Shown here: positions 1 to 8,695 of the stretch, piece after piece
Position numbering within the stretch: the stretch's first letter is position 1
How the letters are laid out: each line of letters starts with the position of its first letter
Assembly: GCF_026015985.1 (NCBI RefSeq)
Contig: NZ_CP110389.1
Span: forward strand, 5,736,001-5,800,000
Length of the DNA: 64,000 bases
Direction of reading: 5' to 3'
Source of the DNA: Rhodopseudomonas sp. P2A-2r
GTDB lineage: Bacteria > Pseudomonadota > Alphaproteobacteria > Rhizobiales > Xanthobacteraceae
The notes under the pieces: generated by a model
What the model was told of the DNA's origin: nothing
Database searches by the model: none
What the model saw: the letters and a program-made list of their open reading frames with translations, nothing else
Translations under genes and position numbers: made by a program

Positions 1-1158
1 GTCGGCGTCGTTGAAGCAGGTGCAGAATTCCTCGAAAAGCGACTGCAGGCGGGTGAAGCGATGCGGCTGCACCACGGCGATGACCTTGCCTTCGGTGGAT
101 TCCCGCGCCGCCCGCAGCACCGCCGAGATCTCCACCGGATGGTGGCCGTAATCGTCGATGATGGTGACGCCTTTCCACTCGCCGGTCCTGGTGAAGCGGC
201 GCTTGACGCCGCCGAAGCCGGCCAGCGCCTTGCGGATCATGTCATCGGTGAGGCCGAGCTCATGGGCGACGGCGATGGCGGCGGTGGCGTTGAGCGCGTT
301 GTGGCGGCCGGGCATCGGCAGCACCAGATCGGCGATCTCATGGGATGTCCCGGCCTTGCGGTCGCGGAACGCCACCCTGAAGGCGGAGCCGCCATTGGCC
401 GGATGCAGGTCGAGCAGCCGCACGTCGGCCTGCGGATTGGTGCCGTAGGTGATGATGCGGCGATCCTCGATCTTGCCGACCAGGGTCTGCACCACCGGAT
501 GGTCGATGCACATCACCGCAAAGCCGTAGAACGGCACGTTCTCGACGAAGTGGCGGAACGCGTCCTGCACCGCTTCGAAGGTGCCGAAGTGATCGAGATG
601 TTCGGGATCGACGTTGGTCACGATGGCGACGTCGGCGGGCAGCTTGAGGAAGGTGCCGTCGCTCTCGTCGGCCTCCACCACCATCCAGTCGCCGGCGCCG
701 AGCCGCGCATTGGTGCCGTAGGCGTTGATGATGCCGCCGTTGATCACGGTGGGATCGAGTTCACCGGCATCGAGCAAGGCGGCCACCATCGAGGTGGTCG
801 TGGTCTTGCCGTGAGTGCCGGCGATAGCCACGCAGCTTTTCAGCCGCATCAGTTCGGCCAGCATCTCGGCGCGGCGCACCACCGGGATGCGCTGGGCGCG
901 GGCCGCCAGCAGTTCTGGATTGTCGCGCTTGATGGCGGTGGAGACCACCAGCACATCGGCACCGGCAACGTTGTCGGCCTTGTGGCCGACGGTGACTTTG
1001 ATGCCCTTTTCCCTGAGCCGGTTGACGTTGGCGCTTTCCGAAGCGTCGGAGCCCTGCACCGTGTAGCCGAGGTTGCACAGCACTTCGGCAATGCCGCTCA
1101 TGCCGATGCCGCCGATCCCGACGAAGTGGATGGGGCCGATCTCGCGGGGCAGTCTCAT
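1..1158 (-). CDS. murC: UDP-N-acetylmuramate--L-alanine ligase, partial (C-terminus off the window)
   Basis: MurC adds L-alanine to UDP-MurNAc in the cytoplasm, the first amino-acid step of peptidoglycan precursor synthesis. The 386 visible residues begin [14 protein letters not shown] and carry the nucleotide-fold glycine motif GIGGIGMSG (14-22) and the ATP P-loop GTHGKTTTT (114-122), followed by the central Mur-ligase domain. The family is about 465 residues long, so roughly 80 C-terminal residues lie before base 1. ATG at 1156-1158 gives the canonical N-terminus. It is the same strand as the other dcw genes but is separated from murG by an MFS gene and an opposing LysR gene, so it probably has its own promoter in 1159-1323. 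Confidence 0.97.
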   Translation of the reverse strand, partial: MRLPREIGPIHFVGIGGIGMSGIAEVLCNLGYTVQGSDASESANVNRLREKGIKVTVGHKADNVAGADVLVVSTAIKRDNPELLAARAQRIPVVRRAEMLAELMRLKSCVAIAGTHGKTTTTSMVAALLDAGELDPTVINGGIINAYGTNARLGAGDWMVVEADESDGTFLKLPADVAIVTNVDPEHLDHFGTFEAVQDAFRHFVENVPFYGFAVMCIDHPVVQTLVGKIEDRRIITYGTNPQADVRLLDLHPANGGSAFRVAFRDRKAGTSHEIADLVLPMPGRHNALNATAAIAVAHELGLTDDMIRKALAGFGGVKRRFTRTGEWKGVTIIDDYGHHPVEISAVLRAARESTEGKVIAVVQPHRFTRLQSLFEEFCTCFNDAD

Positions 1159-1222
1159 GGGGGCTCTCGTCTCTGTGCGTCGTGACCCGAGCGGGGCCAA
1201 CGTCTGCGAATCTGCCTCCTTC

Positions 1223-1263
1223 ATGCAAGACAGGGATGACCGGGACAAGCCCGGCCATGACAC
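1223..1263. repeat. intergenic palindromic repeat (CCGGG-acaag-CCCGG type)
   Basis: A short stem-loop with arms CCGGG and CCCGG sits between murC and the MFS gene. It reads GGATGACCGGGACAAGCCCGG, a form common as dispersed intergenic repeats in Bradyrhizobiaceae. Spurious ORFs through such elements give the familiar RACPGHP-like peptides on the minus strand. Its function is unknown. Confidence 0.5.
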
Positions 1264-1323
1264 TTAAATGTCGATTTCCCAGCGGGATCGGCCGGATTTC
1301 GGCCCCTTTTGTGATGGCAGCCC

Positions 1324-2495
1324 CTACTCGGCCGCGGCGGGACGCGGCACTGGCGCGCCGTCCATGCGGTTGGCCAGAACGGCCACCGCGACTCCCGCCA
1401 GCGGCGCGATGGCGGCCACCCAAGGTACCGCATTCAGCCCGCCATGGGCGATCACCGCACCCCCGAGCCAAGCGCCGATGGCATTGCCAAGATTGAACGC
1501 GGCAATGTTGAAGCTGGAAGCGAGGCTTTGCCCGGCGCCCTCGGCCTTGTGCAGCACTGCCATCTGCAGCGGCGCGGCGGTGGCGAAGGCTGCGGCGCCA
1601 AGCAGCGCAATGGCGATGACGACGGCGACCTGGTTGTGGGCGGCAAGGCTGATGGAGGCCAGCACCGCAGCGACCAGCAGCAGGCTGCCGAACACGCTGC
1701 CGGCCGGCCAGCGGTCGGCGAAGCGGCCGCCCAGCAGGTTGCCGACAATGGCGCCGGCGCCGAACACCAGCAGGATCGGCGACACCGCGGCGTCGCTAAA
1801 GCCGGAGATGCGGGTCAGGATCGGGGCAACGTAGGTGAACAGCGCGAAGATGCCGATCCAGCCGAGAATCGTCGTCAGGAACGCCAGCAGCACCTGCGGC
1901 CGAACCAGAACCGCCAGATCATCCGACAGCTTACTTTGCTCTTGCGGCGCCTTGACGGGCGGCACCAGCAACGCCACCGCGGTCAGGGCGGCCAGTCCGA
2001 CCAACGTCACCGCGAAAAGGTGGCGCGCCAGCCATAGGCCTGTCCGAGCCAGGTGCCGAACGGCACGCCGAGAATGGTGGCGACCGTCAGGCCTGCGAAC
2101 ATGATGGATATCGCCGATGCCTTCTTGTTCGCCGCCACCAGGCTGGTGGCCACCACCGAGCCGACGCCGAAGAAGGTGCCGTGGGCGAAGGCGGTCACCA
2201 CCCGCGCCGCCATCAGGCTCCAGTAATCCGGCGCCAGGGCGCAGGCGAGGTTGCCCGCCGTGAAGATGCCCATCAGCACCAGCAGCACGGTCTTGCGCTG
2301 CCAGCGGCTGGTGGCGACGGTCATGATGGGGGCGCCGAGCACCACGCCCAGCGCGTAGCCGGAGATCAGCAGCCCCGCGGCCGGAATCGACACGTGGAGG
2401 TCACCGCCGACTTCGATCAGCAATCCCATGATGACGAATTCGGTGACGCCGATTCCGAAGGCGCCGGCGGTAAGCGCATAAAGTGCGAGAGGCAT
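1324..2495 (-). CDS. MFS transporter, DHA1/AraJ-like (frame break near 2015-2018)
   Basis: This is a twelve-helix major facilitator family drug/sugar efflux protein of about 390 residues. The N-terminal half starts at ATG 2495 (MPLALYALTAGAFGIGVTEF) and carries a loop-2/3 region and the helix-5 motif LGVPFGTWLGQ. It stops early at WRATFSR. The C-terminal half continues one frame over as VTLVGLAALTAV. Adding one base to the A run at 2015-2018 (T on the coding strand) joins the halves in the normal GWRATF-x-AVTLVG context. The gene may be regulated by the divergent LysR gene. It is either a sequencing deletion or a recent pseudogene; the single-base pattern seen elsewhere in the window favours the former. 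Confidence 0.85.
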
Positions 2496-2554
2496 GACGG
2501 GTTCCAATGTGCTGCGGAGCAACATGCTCCTGCATGTAAACTGGACCGAATGTC

Positions 2555-2595
2555 ATTCATGAGTTAGACACGTTGTTGGAACAACATTTATGAAT
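2555..2595. promoter_or_regulatory. nested inverted repeat, candidate LysR operator
   Basis: The divergent MFS/LysR intergenic region holds the palindrome GTTGTT-GG-AACAAC at 2572-2585, flanked by a second pair of arms ATTCAT (2555-2560) and ATGAAT (2590-2595). LysR-family proteins typically bind interrupted dyads of the T-N11-A type in the shared promoter region. The site lies about 10-50 bases before the LysR start, which suits autoregulation. Binding is inferred, not shown. Confidence 0.4.
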
Positions 2596-2605
2596 TGAAA
2601 TCACC

Positions 2606-3511
2606 ATGGCACGCCTTGACGTCAACCGGTCCGGCGAGATGGAGGTTTTTGCACGGGTGGTTGAACTCGGCGGCTTCTCCGCAGCCGCCCGGGCCTTCCG
2701 AATGTCGCCTTCGGCGGTCAGCAAGCTGATCTCGCGGCTTGAGGCCCGGCTCGGCGTCCGCCTGATCAACCGCTCGACCCGCAAACTGCAGCTGACGCCG
2801 GAAGGCAGCGCGTTCTATAAGCATGCGACGCGCATCCTCGACGAGATGGCCACCGCGGAGCGCGAGGCGGCGGTCGGGGCGACGCCGAGCGGCTTGCTGC
2901 GCGTCAACACCAGCGTGCCGTTCGGGCTGCACCGGCTGCTGCCGCTGCTGCCGGATTTCGCCCGCCGCTATCCCGATATCAAAGTCGAGGTGACGCTGAC
3001 CGACACCGTGGTGGATCTGCTGGAGCAGCGAGCCGATGTCGCCATTCGCGTCGGCGCCATGCGCGAGTCGCGCCTGCTCGCGCGAAAGCTCGGCGACAGC
3101 CGGATGGTCGTCGTCGCCTCGCCCGCTTATCTCGCCGAGCGCGGCGTGCCGAACACGCCGGACGATCTTGCCGGACACAACCTGCTCGATTTCGGCTTTA
3201 GCAAATGGAAGAACGGCTGGCCGTTCAGGGAGCGGGACGGCAGGACGATCACCGTGATTCCGTCGGGCAATGCACTGGTCAGCGACGGCGAAGCGATGCA
3301 GCACCTGGCGCTCGCAGGCATGGGCATCGCCCGGCTGACACGCTTCCATGTCGAGGACGATATCGCGGGCGGTCGGCTGGCGCTCGTGCTCGAGGATTTC
3401 AATCCCGGCGATATCGAGCCTGTCCATGCCGTGTTCGTCGGCCACGGCGGTCAGTTGCCCGCGCGGGTGCGGGCGCTGCTGGATTATCTGGTGGAGAAGG
3501 TGCGACTATAG
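2606..3511 (+). CDS. LysR-family transcriptional regulator
   Basis: A 301-residue regulator. An N-terminal winged helix-turn-helix spans roughly residues 8-67, with the hallmark pattern FSAAARAFRMSPSAVSKLISRLE and RLINRSTRKLQLTPEG. A LysR substrate-binding domain covers about 95-295 (LRVNTSVPFGLHRLLPLLPDF onward). The length is typical. It is divergent from the MFS transporter with 110 bases between the starts, the classic arrangement for a LysR protein controlling an efflux gene in response to a small ligand; the ligand is unknown. It runs against the dcw genes and ends at a hairpin facing murG. Confidence 0.95.
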   Translation: MARLDVNRSGEMEVFARVVELGGFSAAARAFRMSPSAVSKLISRLEARLGVRLINRSTRKLQLTPEGSAFYKHATRILDEMATAEREAAVGATPSGLLRVNTSVPFGLHRLLPLLPDFARRYPDIKVEVTLTDTVVDLLEQRADVAIRVGAMRESRLLARKLGDSRMVVVASPAYLAERGVPNTPDDLAGHNLLDFGFSKWKNGWPFRERDGRTITVIPSGNALVSDGEAMQHLALAGMGIARLTRFHVEDDIAGGRLALVLEDFNPGDIEPVHAVFVGHGGQLPARVRALLDYLVEKVRL

Positions 3512-3527
3512 CTCACCGGCCAACCGC

Positions 3528-3584
3528 CGTCGTTCCGGGGCGCGAGGGCGCGGCCCGACCGAACCCGGAACGACGAGTTCTTTT
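3528..3584. terminator. bidirectional hairpin terminator between lysR and murG
   Basis: Perfect 12-bp arms at 3528-3539 (CGTCGTTCCGGG) and 3564-3575 (its reverse complement) are followed on the plus strand by a T-rich tract (GTTCTTTT). It sits exactly between the convergent stop codons of the LysR gene and murG. The sequence also belongs to the GTCGTTCCGGGGCGCGAG family of rhizobial intergenic repeats, so it may be a repeat recruited as a terminator. Confidence 0.7.
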
Positions 3585-4684
3585 CAGATCCCCGCGACCT
3601 TTGCCACCAGATCGGCGAGGCGATCGGCGGCGTCGAGCTTGCCGACGGTGCGCGCTCCCTTCGCCATGGCGGTGAGCCGCGCCGGTTCGGCGGCCAGCGC
3701 CGAAATTTCCGCGGCAAGGCGATCCGGGGTGAAATCCGGCTGCGCGATACGCAACGCGCCGCCGGCATCGACCAGCACGCCGGCATTGGCGAACTGGTCC
3801 TGATCCAGCGCGCCGGGCAGCGGCACCAGGATCGAGGGCCGGCCGATGGCCCCGAGCTCGGCCACGGTACCGGCGCCCGAGCGCGACACCACCAGATGGC
3901 TGGCGGCGAGCCGCGCCGGCAGGTCGCTGAAGAACGGCGCCAGCTCGACCTTGATCTTCAGGCGGTCATAGACCGCGCGGACCCGCGCCATGTCCTCGTC
4001 GCGAACCTGCTGGGTCAGCACCAGCCGGTGCCACAGCGCCGGTTCGAGCTTCTCGATGGCCGGCGGCACGATGTCCGCCATGATGCGCGCGCCCTGGCTG
4101 CCGCCGACCACCAGCAGGCGCAACGGCCCGGTGAGATCCGGCACCGCATAGGGCACGGCCGCGGCGGCGAGAATCGCCGGGCGCATCGGCGTGCCCGTCG
4201 TGGTGGTCTTCTTCGACAATTCGGGATCGCGGTCGAGCACGCCGGGCAGCGAGGTGGCGATGGCACTGACATGGCCGGACAGCAGGCGGTTGGCGCGCCC
4301 CATCACCGCGTTGGAATCGTGGATGACGGTGGGCACGCCGAACAGCCGTGCGGCGAACAGCGGCGGCAGCGTCGGGTAGCCGCCGAAGCCGATCACCGCG
4401 GCGGGCTTCACCCGGCGCATCAGGTTGAGCGCCATGGCTGTGCCGGCGGCGAGCATGATTCCGGTACGCGCCAGTGCGATCGGGTTGCGGCCGCGCAGCG
4501 TCTCGCTCGGCACCACGTCGATCGTGTCGCGGGTGAACAGACCGCTGTATTTCAGCGCGCGCGAGTCGGTGACGAGGCGCACCCTCAGCCCGCGCTTCAT
4601 CAGCGCCACGCCGAGCGCCTCCGCCGGAAACAGGTGGCCGCCGGTGCCGCCGGCGGCGAGCAGGATGAGGGGCGCGTCGCTCAT
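3584..4684 (-). CDS. murG: MurG, lipid II-forming N-acetylglucosaminyltransferase
   Basis: MurG transfers GlcNAc from UDP-GlcNAc to lipid I on the inner membrane face, giving lipid II. The 366-residue protein has the N-terminal G-loop GGTGGH (12-17), a second glycine-rich loop VVGGSQGAR near residue 193, and the nucleotide-sugar motif VSRSGAGTVAELGAIGRPSILVP near 265-285, which is the full GT28 signature. It starts 7 bases after the ftsW stop, so the two are co-transcribed. It is the last gene before the transcription block set up by the convergent LysR gene and hairpin. Confidence 0.97.
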   Translation of the reverse strand: MSDAPLILLAAGGTGGHLFPAEALGVALMKRGLRVRLVTDSRALKYSGLFTRDTIDVVPSETLRGRNPIALARTGIMLAAGTAMALNLMRRVKPAAVIGFGGYPTLPPLFAARLFGVPTVIHDSNAVMGRANRLLSGHVSAIATSLPGVLDRDPELSKKTTTTGTPMRPAILAAAAVPYAVPDLTGPLRLLVVGGSQGARIMADIVPPAIEKLEPALWHRLVLTQQVRDEDMARVRAVYDRLKIKVELAPFFSDLPARLAASHLVVSRSGAGTVAELGAIGRPSILVPLPGALDQDQFANAGVLVDAGGALRIAQPDFTPDRLAAEISALAAEPARLTAMAKGARTVGKLDAADRLADLVAKVAGI

Positions 4685-4691
4685 GGGAACA

Positions 4692-5843
4692 TCAGGCGTA
4701 GGTGGGCGCGGCGTTGGCGTCGCTGATCGACTCCACCTCCGTGCGTGGCCGCATCCGCGTCAGCGCCAGCAGCATGCCGACGCTGTAGGCGAGCGAAATC
4801 ATCGAGGAGCCGCCATAGGACAAGAACGGCAGCGTCATGCCCTTGGCGGGAATGAGATGCAGGTTGACCGCCATGTTGATGGACGCCTGCACGCCGAACA
4901 GGATCGCCAGGCCCGACGCCGCAAAGCGCGTGAACAGATCCTCGGTCGCATAAGCGCGCGACAGCGCGCGGATCACGATGAATGCGTAGAGCGCCAGCAA
5001 CGCCAGACACAGCAGAATGCCGAACTCCTCGGCGCCGACCGCGAACACGAAGTCGGTGTGGCTGTCCGGCAGGCTGCGCTTGGCGATGCCTTCGCCCGGG
5101 CCGAGGCCGAACCAGCCGCCGTTACCGAAGGCCTCCATCGCGGTGTCGACCTGGAAGGTGTCGCCGGAGGCCGGATCCATGAAGCGCTTGATGCGGCCGG
5201 CGACATGCGGGACGAACAGGTAGGCGGTGAACAGGCCGCCGGCAGCAGTGGCCGCCAGGCCGAACACCCAGACCATCCGCATCCCCGCGATAAAGAACAG
5301 CGAGCCCCACACCATCAGGATCAGCATGGTCTGGCCGAAGTCCGGCTCCAGCACCAGCAGCGACACCAGCATCAGCAGCAACACCACCGCCATCGATGTC
5401 GCCGGCATGTCCGGCTTGCGCGCGGACTCCGAGAACAGCCAGGCGGCGACGACGACGAAGGACGGCTTGGCGGACTCCGAGGCCTGGATGTTGACGCCGA
5501 GAATGGTGATCCAACGCTTGGCACCCTTGACCTCGGGACCGATCAGCAACGTCGCGACGATCAGCACGACGGAGATCGCGAAGATGATCAGCGCGCCGCG
5601 CCGGATCTGCCGCGGCGACAGGAACGAGACGGCGATCAGCACGATGAAGGACGGGATCAGGAACAGGACGTGGCGGTTGAAGAAGTGAAACGGGTCAAGC
5701 CCGATCCTTGTCGCCACCGGCGGCGAGGCCGCCAGCGACAGGATGACGCCCGCCAGCATCAGCGCGATGATCGCCGCCAGCAGCAGGCGGTCCACGGTCC
5801 ACCACCACTCGCTGAAGGGGGTGCGCTGTTCACGGGAGATCAT
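4692..5843 (-). CDS. ftsW: FtsW, septal peptidoglycan polymerase (SEDS family)
   Basis: A 383-residue polytopic membrane protein of the SEDS family, which polymerises lipid II at the septum together with the class B PBP FtsI. Family marks visible are GAKRWITILGVNIQASESAKPSFV (about 122-145), FVFAVGAEEFGILLC (about 283-297), and the C-terminal HLIPAKGMTLPFLSYGGSSMISLAYSVGMLLALTR segment. It lies directly before murG, and a diguanylate cyclase separates it from murD, so its promoter may lie before that cyclase gene or in the 113 bases in front of it. Confidence 0.97.
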   Translation of the reverse strand: MISREQRTPFSEWWWTVDRLLLAAIIALMLAGVILSLAASPPVATRIGLDPFHFFNRHVLFLIPSFIVLIAVSFLSPRQIRRGALIIFAISVVLIVATLLIGPEVKGAKRWITILGVNIQASESAKPSFVVVAAWLFSESARKPDMPATSMAVVLLLMLVSLLVLEPDFGQTMLILMVWGSLFFIAGMRMVWVFGLAATAAGGLFTAYLFVPHVAGRIKRFMDPASGDTFQVDTAMEAFGNGGWFGLGPGEGIAKRSLPDSHTDFVFAVGAEEFGILLCLALLALYAFIVIRALSRAYATEDLFTRFAASGLAILFGVQASINMAVNLHLIPAKGMTLPFLSYGGSSMISLAYSVGMLLALTRMRPRTEVESISDANAAPTYA

Positions 5844-5956
5844 GGGCGGTCCTGCGGGCAGATGATCCCCATTGGTGCGCCATCGTGGTTGCCAGAGGGT
5901 TAACGAAGTGTGGATTTTTGACCTTCACGGCACTCGCCGCGGGCGTTCGCCTGCCT

Positions 5957-8500
5957 TCATGCCGCGGCTTCCGCTACCTGATCGCTGACCGTCACCCGGT
6001 CGCGGCCGTCGGCCTTTGCGCGGTAAAGCGCCACATCCGCCGCCCCCATCAGATCTTCGCCGCGTGCCACATGTAGCGGCATCACCGCGATCCCGACCGA
6101 AGCGGTAACGCCGTCCAGCACGCCGCCGGGCAGCGCCACCCTCATGCCGCGCACCGCGTCCAGTATCTGCTCCAATCGCAATCGCGCGGTCTCCGGCGTC
6201 GCCCCCGGCATGATCAGCAGAAATTCCTCCCCGCCGAAGCGGCCGACGATGTCGGCCTCGCAGGTGACCTCGCGCAGGATTCGGCTCAGGGCGCGCAAGA
6301 CGGCGTCGCCAGCCTCATGGCCGCGGCTGTCATTGATACTCTTGAAGTGGTCGATATCAAGAATGGCCACCGCGAGCGACTCGTCATCTCGGATGCAGCG
6401 CGTCGTCTCGCGGGTCAGCGCGTCTTCGAGATAACGGCGGTTATAGAGGTCGGTCAGTGGATCGCGTAGCGCCTGCTGCCGCAGCAACTCACGCAATTCG
6501 AGATTGGCCATCGCCAGCGAGACCTGCTCGGCCAGCATGGTAGCGAGTTGGTCGGCGCCGGCGCGGAATGCGGCGGGGTGCTCGCGATACAACAGCCCGA
6601 GCAGATTGTTTTGGGCGATGAGCGGCTGGCAGACGAAGGTCATCCGGCTGTGGTCGCACTCGCCCACATGGTTGCAGGTGAGACCCTGACTGGCCTCGGA
6701 AATCGGGAACGTCGTTCCGCGCCGCAGCGCCCAGCAATCGTCGACAGGAAACGAGACGATGTCAGCCTGCAGCGCTCCCCAATGGGCGCCGCGTTGCACG
6801 GTCGTACGCGCATCGTTCAGATAGTACAGCGCACCCGCTTCCTCCGGAAACAGAAAGCCGGCGTAAGTCTGGACTGCCGCGAAAACCTCATCGCGCGTCT
6901 GGCAGGATTGCACCACTCCGGAGAGTTCGGTCAGCAGTGCAATTTCCTTGGCACGAATTTCGGCGGAGCGCAGCGAGGCCGCCAACTGTGCGTTGGCCTG
7001 TTCCATGGCCAGCCCATGCGCACGCCGCTCGGCTTCCGCGGCCAGGGCAGCGGTCTTGTCCTGCATCACCCAGAGGATGGCGCCCCTCGCCAGCGGCTTG
7101 CCATAGGCATCGACTTCGAGGATCGATCCATCTTCGCGGCGCAGGCGCAGCGAGACTTCAGTGACCACGGCGCTGTTCCGGATCCTGGCGAGCGCGGCAT
7201 CGAAGGCGGCCAGATCGTCCTCGCTTGCGACCAACTCCTCGATCTTCCTGCCGGGCAACGTCTCGACCCCGCGGCCGCAAAATTCGGCGATGCGATTGTT
7301 GCCGCGCAGGATGTCGTGTCCGGCCGTGAACAGGATGCCGGCAAGCGGATTATCGACCAGCGCGCTCTGTTCGGCACGCAGGCGGCTGAGATTCCCCGAC
7401 ATGCGCCGGCCGTCCATCATCATGACGACCAGCAGCAAAGCCAGCACGCTGATCACGAGGCCGCTGCCGAGGATCACATTCGAAGCCAGGGGACTGATCT
7501 GATAGGCGGGACCGGGATTGGGCGTGAAGATCACACGCCACACCCGCTCGCCCACGACCAGCGAGCGCTCCGTCGAAATGCCTGCCGGACGCTCGACCTG
7601 CGCGGCAAGACCGAGATTGTTCTCGACGCTGTCGTACATCAGCGTCGCCGGGCCAGCCGGATTCTCGGGCTCACCGATCAACACCCCCGTGCTGGTCGGC
7701 GTGGCATAGCCGCGGTCGACCACCTGAATATGCATCTGCTTCAGCGTGCGGGGATCGAGGATGCCGTTCATCAGATCGTTGATACGGTAGACCGAAGCCA
7801 CAAAGCCAAAAAGCGCTGCGTTGCGCTGCGCTACGGTTTGCACAGGCTCACCGTTGCGATAGATCGGCGCGCGCATGATGAAGCCAAACCCGCCGGACGT
7901 ATCCTGCACCAGCTTCACCGGCGGCGTGGCCACGATGCGCCCGGTCTCGGCCGAACGTCGCAGGGAATCCAACTGCGCAGGATTGGCACCGGCGTCGAAG
8001 CCCAGTGCGTTTTCATTGCCGGCGATCGGCTCAACGAATTCGACGATGTTATAGATCGCGCGCGGTCCCGGCGGGCGTACGGAGAAATCCGGCACGCCAT
8101 CGAGTTCCACACTCTTGTCTGCGCGCACTTCGTCGACAAACGCCTCGAGGCGATCCGGTCTGACGTGACGCAATTCCTGCAACGCCTGGAAACCCGGATA
8201 GCGACGGCCAAGCTCCAGCACATCGATGTAGCGGCGGAACTGGGCGCGATCGACGCGACCGATCGAGGCGTACAGGCCCTGCAGGCCAACCAGCACTTCG
8301 GCATGGGTATGGAGGCGCTGACTGATCGCCCGGGAAACTTCTTCGGCATCAACGCTAAAGCGGTGCTGCACGTCGGCGACAGCGGCCCGTTCAGACAGAT
8401 ATCGGGCCGCGAAGGTGGCCGCCAATCCGACGCCCAGCACGACCGCCGCCACCAGTATTGTGCGCTGCGTCTGAAGCGTCAGCAAGCCACGCAAGGTCAT
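5957..8500 (-). CDS. CHASE-PAS-GAF-GGDEF diguanylate cyclase inserted in the dcw cluster
   Basis: A membrane sensor predicted to make cyclic di-GMP. Order from ATG 8500 (847 residues): a first membrane segment near residue 17-35, a periplasmic CHASE domain, a second membrane segment near 335-360, a PAS-like region (DNPLAGILFTAGHDI), a GAF domain (about 530-680) and a GGDEF domain with the active motif GRFGGEEF. The inhibitory RxxD site five residues upstream is replaced by CEAD, so product inhibition may be lost. A longer start at 8596 would add 32 poorly conserved residues; ATG 8500, just before the membrane segment, is preferred. It sits between murD and ftsW on their strand. Confidence 0.93.
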   Translation of the reverse strand: MTLRGLLTLQTQRTILVAAVVLGVGLAATFAARYLSERAAVADVQHRFSVDAEEVSRAISQRLHTHAEVLVGLQGLYASIGRVDRAQFRRYIDVLELGRRYPGFQALQELRHVRPDRLEAFVDEVRADKSVELDGVPDFSVRPPGPRAIYNIVEFVEPIAGNENALGFDAGANPAQLDSLRRSAETGRIVATPPVKLVQDTSGGFGFIMRAPIYRNGEPVQTVAQRNAALFGFVASVYRINDLMNGILDPRTLKQMHIQVVDRGYATPTSTGVLIGEPENPAGPATLMYDSVENNLGLAAQVERPAGISTERSLVVGERVWRVIFTPNPGPAYQISPLASNVILGSGLVISVLALLLVVMMMDGRRMSGNLSRLRAEQSALVDNPLAGILFTAGHDILRGNNRIAEFCGRGVETLPGRKIEELVASEDDLAAFDAALARIRNSAVVTEVSLRLRREDGSILEVDAYGKPLARGAILWVMQDKTAALAAEAERRAHGLAMEQANAQLAASLRSAEIRAKEIALLTELSGVVQSCQTRDEVFAAVQTYAGFLFPEEAGALYYLNDARTTVQRGAHWGALQADIVSFPVDDCWALRRGTTFPISEASQGLTCNHVGECDHSRMTFVCQPLIAQNNLLGLLYREHPAAFRAGADQLATMLAEQVSLAMANLELRELLRQQALRDPLTDLYNRRYLEDALTRETTRCIRDDESLAVAILDIDHFKSINDSRGHEAGDAVLRALSRILREVTCEADIVGRFGGEEFLLIMPGATPETARLRLEQILDAVRGMRVALPGGVLDGVTASVGIAVMPLHVARGEDLMGAADVALYRAKADGRDRVTVSDQVAEAAA

Positions 8501-8635
8501 TACGGCGTCCCCAGATCCACCACTTTCGGGATACACATCCCCAGACGATCTGGCAGCATGATACCGATATTCAGCTTGAAAATTCGTTGCGGTCACCGAC
8601 CCGCCCGGCCAGCCGAGGGGCAGTTGAGCGCAGCG

Positions 8636-8650
8636 TTAATCGCGGATTAA
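8636..8650. promoter_or_regulatory. CtrA-type box TTAA-N7-TTAA
   Basis: The site reads TTAATCGCGGATTAA, an exact match to the alphaproteobacterial CtrA recognition pattern TTAA-N7-TTAA. It lies between the murD stop and the cyclase start, 136 bases before ATG 8500. It could place the cyclase, and possibly ftsW-murG behind it, under cell-cycle control. The assignment is by motif only. Confidence 0.5.
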
Positions 8651-8695
8651 TTCGGCGGCGGCCGTGATGGAGGAGGTCGGCAAGTGCTCGCTGGC

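Noticed and set aside
1200..1500. Minus-strand ORFs with RACPGHP-like peptides next to murC
   Set aside because: They are read through an intergenic repeat and into the MFS gene in the wrong frame.
6548..8650. A 700-codon plus-strand frame over the diguanylate cyclase
   Set aside because: It is antisense to a clear CHASE-PAS-GAF-GGDEF protein and has no motif of its own.
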